From positions 1 to 8,544 of the forward strand of contig JAHFQD010000064.1 in assembly GCA_023266455.1 (NCBI GenBank): a stretch of 8,544 nt of DNA, written 5' to 3'. Below, piece after piece: positions 5,954-8,544 of the stretch (its first letter is position 1; every line of letters starts with the position of its first letter). The DNA is from Candidatus Muproteobacteria bacterium. GTDB lineage: Bacteria > Pseudomonadota > Gammaproteobacteria > Acidiferrobacterales > Sulfurifustaceae. A program made the translations under genes and the position numbers. The notes below the pieces were generated by a model that was not told the DNA's origin, searched no databases, and saw nothing but the letters and a program-made list of their open reading frames with translations.

Positions 5954-7375
5954 ATGGAAACGTGTAAAGGCATGGAAGCCGAGCAAGAAGACATCAACAC
6001 CGGAATGCGAAATGGCGCAATCCAGTTGGTAGCGTGCGCAACGGAAGCCGAAGCGCATGCTGTGAAAAAAGTATGCTTCGATGGTTCATACAGCGTCATC
6101 TGTTCGATGGTGCCTGCCGACGTCTCGAACGCTATGGGAACAAGCGCTCGCATTCTTTTAGTAGGATCGGGGAAAGCGGCGGATACCGCGCATGCGCTGT
6201 CGAAATGCGATTCCTTCTCGATCGATTTGCTAATCGCCCACGATGAACGCGTCCTTGAACGCGAAGACCTACTGAAACGTTGCGCAAACGTATTGTTCGC
6301 GCCGTACGACGATGAGACGTTGTTGCGTCACGTTAGCGAATTGTTCGCGAATCGCGACATCGAACCCGAAATTTACGCGAATATAATCGGTCGCTCGCCC
6401 CAAATCCGTCGAATGCGTCGCGTTATGCAGACGATCGCGGCGTATGACGCGCCGGTCCTCATTAAAGGCGAGACCGGCACCGGTAAAGAATTAGTCGCAC
6501 GCGGCATCCACTACACCAGTGCTCGCCGCGACATGCCGTTCGTGCCGGTAAATTGCGGCGCGCTGAGCGATGATTTGCTGCTGGCGGAATTATTTGGCTA
6601 CGAGAAAGGCGCGTTTACCGACGCCAAACGCTCCCACCGTGGATTGGTGGCGCAAGCAAAAGGCGGAGTTCTGTTCTTAGACGAAGTGGACTGTCTATCG
6701 CCGAAAGGGCAGGCGGCGTTGCTGCGTTTCCTCCAGGAACAAGAATACCGGCCCCTGGGGTCGGAAACGCCTCAGCGTGCCGACGTGCGCGTCATTACCG
6801 CCACCAATAAGGACATCGATGCATTGGTCGCACAGCAGCGTTTTCGCGAAGATCTCTATTATCGAATCCACTTACTCGACGTTCACTTGCCACCGCTCAG
6901 AGGGCGAAGCGGCGATATAACGGTCCTCGCCGAACATGTCCTAAATCAACTGTCGAAACGTCACGGTACGCCGCCGAAACGATTACACGCATTAACGCTT
7001 CGATGGATGAACGAATACGCCTGGCCTGGAAACGTACGCGAACTGGAAAATTATCTTTTCCGAATTTTCGTTTTGAGCAAAAACCCCGTCATTTGCGTAC
7101 CGCGCGTCAAAGGCGATCCCGTCACCGTCATGGACTCGGCGCCAGCAATAAAAGACGAATCGGCGAATCCTGCGCTTCCATTTCGAGATGAGAAAATGCG
7201 CGCATTGCGCGTTTTCGAAAAAAGTTATTTACAGCGCGTTATGCAAGCGGCCGGCGGAAATATCTCGCTCGCTGCGCGACGCGCCGGCAAGGAGCGCCAG
7301 GCATTCCGACGATTATTAAAAAAACACGGAATCGCCCGCGAGACTTACAAGACATTCGCTTCCTTGGAAGAGTAA
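5954..7375 (+). CDS. Sigma-54-dependent transcriptional activator (bEBP), T6SS-linked
   Basis: A 473-residue bacterial enhancer-binding protein that uses ATP hydrolysis to open sigma-54 promoters. Domains: an N-terminal region (about 20-130) that looks like a degenerate receiver, ending in APYDDETLLRHV where receivers usually read KPF; the AAA+ core from about 144 with Walker A GETGTGKE (Gly172), Walker B VLFLDEVD (Asp243, Glu244), sensor I TATN, the arginine-finger region FREDLYYRI (Arg298) and sensor II WPGNVRELEN; and a Fis-type helix-turn-helix from Gly434 (GGNISLAARRAGKERQAFRRLLKK). The sigma-54 contact loop reads GAFTDA (219-224) rather than GAFTGA. The start is uncertain: TTG at 5933 and ATGs at 5954, 5972 and 6005 are all in frame and none has a good ribosome site. 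It lies directly before a sigma-54 promoter and T6SS genes, as VasH does in Vibrio T6SS, so it probably activates that operon. Confidence 0.93.
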   Translation: METCKGMEAEQEDINTGMRNGAIQLVACATEAEAHAVKKVCFDGSYSVICSMVPADVSNAMGTSARILLVGSGKAADTAHALSKCDSFSIDLLIAHDERVLEREDLLKRCANVLFAPYDDETLLRHVSELFANRDIEPEIYANIIGRSPQIRRMRRVMQTIAAYDAPVLIKGETGTGKELVARGIHYTSARRDMPFVPVNCGALSDDLLLAELFGYEKGAFTDAKRSHRGLVAQAKGGVLFLDEVDCLSPKGQAALLRFLQEQEYRPLGSETPQRADVRVITATNKDIDALVAQQRFREDLYYRIHLLDVHLPPLRGRSGDITVLAEHVLNQLSKRHGTPPKRLHALTLRWMNEYAWPGNVRELENYLFRIFVLSKNPVICVPRVKGDPVTVMDSAPAIKDESANPALPFRDEKMRALRVFEKSYLQRVMQAAGGNISLAARRAGKERQAFRRLLKKHGIARETYKTFASLEE

Positions 7376-7495
7376 CTCGAGCGAGAAAAACGTCTTCTTG
7401 TTTTGACACCTTCGGCGTTACCCCACCTGCGGCAAATTTACCTCATGTGATTTTTCATTGCGTTAGTGATTATTTTTGCACTGACACGATCGCGC

Positions 7496-7515
7496 CTGAG
7501 GCACGGACGCCTCAG
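7496..7515. terminator. Perfect inverted repeat: terminator or activator-binding site
   Basis: CTGAGGC (7496-7502) and GCCTCAG (7509-7515) are perfect 7-base arms with a 6-base spacer. It is followed on the plus strand by TTTATAT, which fits an intrinsic terminator for the activator gene 120 bases upstream. It is also centred about 96 bases before the predicted sigma-54 start site, where enhancer-binding proteins normally sit, and a 20-base dyad suits a dimeric Fis-type domain. Both readings, or both functions, are possible. Confidence 0.55.
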
Positions 7516-7574
7516 TTTATATGGATCGATTTCATGTTATTTAAAAACATTCGTATTTTTGAGATGTATTTTCG

Positions 7575-7591
7575 CTGGCACAGCAATTGCT
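7575..7591 (+). promoter_or_regulatory. Sigma-54 (-24/-12) promoter of the T6SS operon
   Basis: The sequence CTGGCAC (7575-7581), five bases, then TTGCT (7587-7591) matches the RpoN consensus YTGGCAC-N5-TTGCW at every fixed position, with the invariant GG (7577-7578) and GC (7589-7590) ten bases apart. Transcription should start near 7602, about 50 bases before the first gene. The AT-rich DNA upstream would allow looping to a bound activator, and the gene before it encodes one. Confidence 0.9.
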
Positions 7592-7611
7592 ATAACGCAT
7601 ATCGCTGACGT

Positions 7612-7625
7612 TTCGATATTCGAAC
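7612..7625. promoter_or_regulatory. Palindromic operator candidate, copy 2
   Basis: TTCGATATTCGAAC, identical to 14 bases at 5678-5691, falls at about +11 to +24 of the sigma-54 transcript. Protein bound here would block or modulate the polymerase, and the RNA could also form a small hairpin. Sharing with the activator's own promoter suggests a common regulator. Confidence 0.5.
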
Positions 7626-7651
7626 CAAACATGGACGGACGAGGAAACAGC

Positions 7652-7888
7652 GTGAACGCGAACAAGCAAACCAACGTGATGGAAGCGGCGAAAACAATCG
7701 AACGTTACTTGGCGGTACGTCCTAATGCCGCGGAGACCGTCGAAGGCGTCGCAAAGTGGTGGTTGTCGCGGCAACGCCACGACGAGTCCATCGAAATCGC
7801 GCAACAAGCGCTGGACTATCTGGAGTCGCGCGGACAAGTCGTTCGATTTCATCTGGCCGGCGGAAGAGTGATGTACCGCCGCGTGTAA
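7652..7888 (+). CDS. Small winged-helix-like protein, first gene of the T6SS operon
   Basis: A 78-residue protein starting at GTG; GAGGAA (7641-7646) lies five bases before it. An in-frame ATG at 7631 would add seven residues but has no ribosome site, and an ATG at 7679 would shorten it. The sequence suggests helix (MEAAKTIERYLAVR), helix (ETVEGVAKWWLS), helix (ESIEIAQQALDYLESRGQ) and a beta hairpin (VVRFHLAGGRVMYRRV), the order of a winged-helix DNA-binding domain. No named family was recognised. It is the first gene downstream of the sigma-54 promoter, 86 bases before tssB, so it is probably co-transcribed with the secretion genes. It could be a feedback regulator binding the shared palindrome, or an accessory T6SS protein; both are inference. 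Confidence 0.7.
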   Translation: MNANKQTNVMEAAKTIERYLAVRPNAAETVEGVAKWWLSRQRHDESIEIAQQALDYLESRGQVVRFHLAGGRVMYRRV

Positions 7889-7974
7889 CGGGGTGGGGCG
7901 TGTTGCGCACGGCGCATCGAGCGTTTGTGCATTTCACCAATGCGAGATTTTTGAACGAGTGAGGGATAGCGAAC

Positions 7975-8544
7975 ATGCAAGGCAGCATACAAGACAAGTT
8001 GACGCGGATACGACCACCGCGTGTCAAGATCACGTATGACGTCGAAACCGGCGGCGCCATCGAGAAACGCGAACTGCCTTTCATCGTAGGCATCTTCGCT
8101 GATCTTTCCGGAGAGCCACTGGCCGATTTGCCGCCGGTGAAAGATCGCAAGATGGTCGAGATCGACCGCGACAATTACAACGCCGTTATGGCTTCGGCTA
8201 CCCCGACTGTCAAACTCGCGGCGGTGGCGAACGTGCTTCCCGGCGGGACCGGCAACTTGAGCGGCGCCATCTCATTCGCCAACTTGGACGAATTCGGACC
8301 GCTAGAAGTCGTGAAACGCGTGCCGGTGATGAAGGCGCTATACGACGCGCGTTGCCGAATCCGCGACATGCATACCAAGGCCGAAATGTCCGATAACGTC
8401 GGACAACTGCTCGACAAAGTGGTTGCGCCGGACGACGAAGGTAAAAAGTTACGCGATGAATTCAAAACGGCGTTCGATCCGACTAAGCCGGAAGAATGGA
8501 AGAACGTAAAGCCCGCGGGCTCGATTGAACAACTGCTGACGAAG
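7975..8544 (+). CDS. tssB: T6SS contractile sheath small subunit TssB/VipA, 3' truncated by window
   Basis: The frame is open from the ATG at 7975 to the end of the window, 190 residues with no stop. TssB (VipA) pairs with TssC (VipB) to form the contractile sheath that drives the T6SS needle through the cell envelope; it acts in the cytoplasm. Family landmarks are clear: DKLTRIRPPRVKITYDVETGG near the start, KRELPFIVGIFADLSG, the RKMVEIDRDNY block, and FANLDEFGPLEVVKRVPVMKALYDARCRIRD before the helical region. GAGGG at 7961-7965, nine bases upstream, supports the start. The conserved core ends near residue 150, yet the frame continues at least 40 residues with a charged, proline-containing tail; TssB proteins usually end by about 165-185. 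tssC would be expected next, beyond the window. Confidence 0.93.
   Translation, partial: MQGSIQDKLTRIRPPRVKITYDVETGGAIEKRELPFIVGIFADLSGEPLADLPPVKDRKMVEIDRDNYNAVMASATPTVKLAAVANVLPGGTGNLSGAISFANLDEFGPLEVVKRVPVMKALYDARCRIRDMHTKAEMSDNVGQLLDKVVAPDDEGKKLRDEFKTAFDPTKPEEWKNVKPAGSIEQLLTK

Noticed and set aside
7462..7485. Imperfect dyad GTTAGTG / CACTGAC as an activator site
   Set aside because: One mismatch, a ten-base spacer and low complexity; much weaker than the perfect dyad at 7496-7515.
7516..7572. IHF site between the dyad and the sigma-54 promoter
   Set aside because: The region is AT-rich and suitable for bending, but no good match to the IHF consensus was found.

Overview
The window reads as chromosomal DNA of a gammaproteobacterium of roughly balanced GC content. 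The support is a DUF6763-type small acidic protein (a family I know mainly from gammaproteobacteria), a YkgJ-type cysteine-cluster protein, and a type VI secretion (T6SS) locus driven by sigma-54. Genus or species cannot be told from the sequence. No tRNA, rRNA, insertion sequence or CRISPR array was seen.

Layout. (1) 1-2182, plus strand: the end of a class III PLP aminotransferase and an alpha/beta hydrolase, overlapping by four bases (ATGA), so one translationally coupled operon entering from the left. (2) 2221-3237, minus strand: an exported PhnD-like periplasmic binding protein, convergent with the hydrolase and lacking transporter partners here. (3) 3238-5221: a mostly gene-poor 485-base gap, then three small genes: a DUF6763-like protein (plus), a YkgJ-like metal-cluster protein (minus) and a four-helix membrane protein (minus). 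The last is preceded by an 18-codon upstream ORF that overlaps its start codon. (4) 5222-5953: a regulatory interval with an orphan intrinsic terminator, a possible minus-strand small RNA with its own promoter, a plus-strand sigma-70 promoter and a long leader. (5) 5954-8544, plus strand: a sigma-54 activator (bEBP), a textbook -24/-12 promoter, a small winged-helix-like protein and tssB, which runs off the right edge.

The most coherent story is at the right end. A sigma-70-type promoter makes the bEBP, and the bEBP is the obvious candidate to activate the sigma-54 promoter of the T6SS operon next door. The same 14-base palindromic sequence (TTCGATATTCGAAC) lies just downstream of both promoters. 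That suggests one regulator, possibly the small winged-helix protein encoded first in the T6SS operon, acts on both transcripts. The activator has a non-canonical GAFTDA loop and a degenerate receiver-like N-terminus. These regulatory links are inferences from position and sequence; the gene family calls are firm unless marked otherwise.
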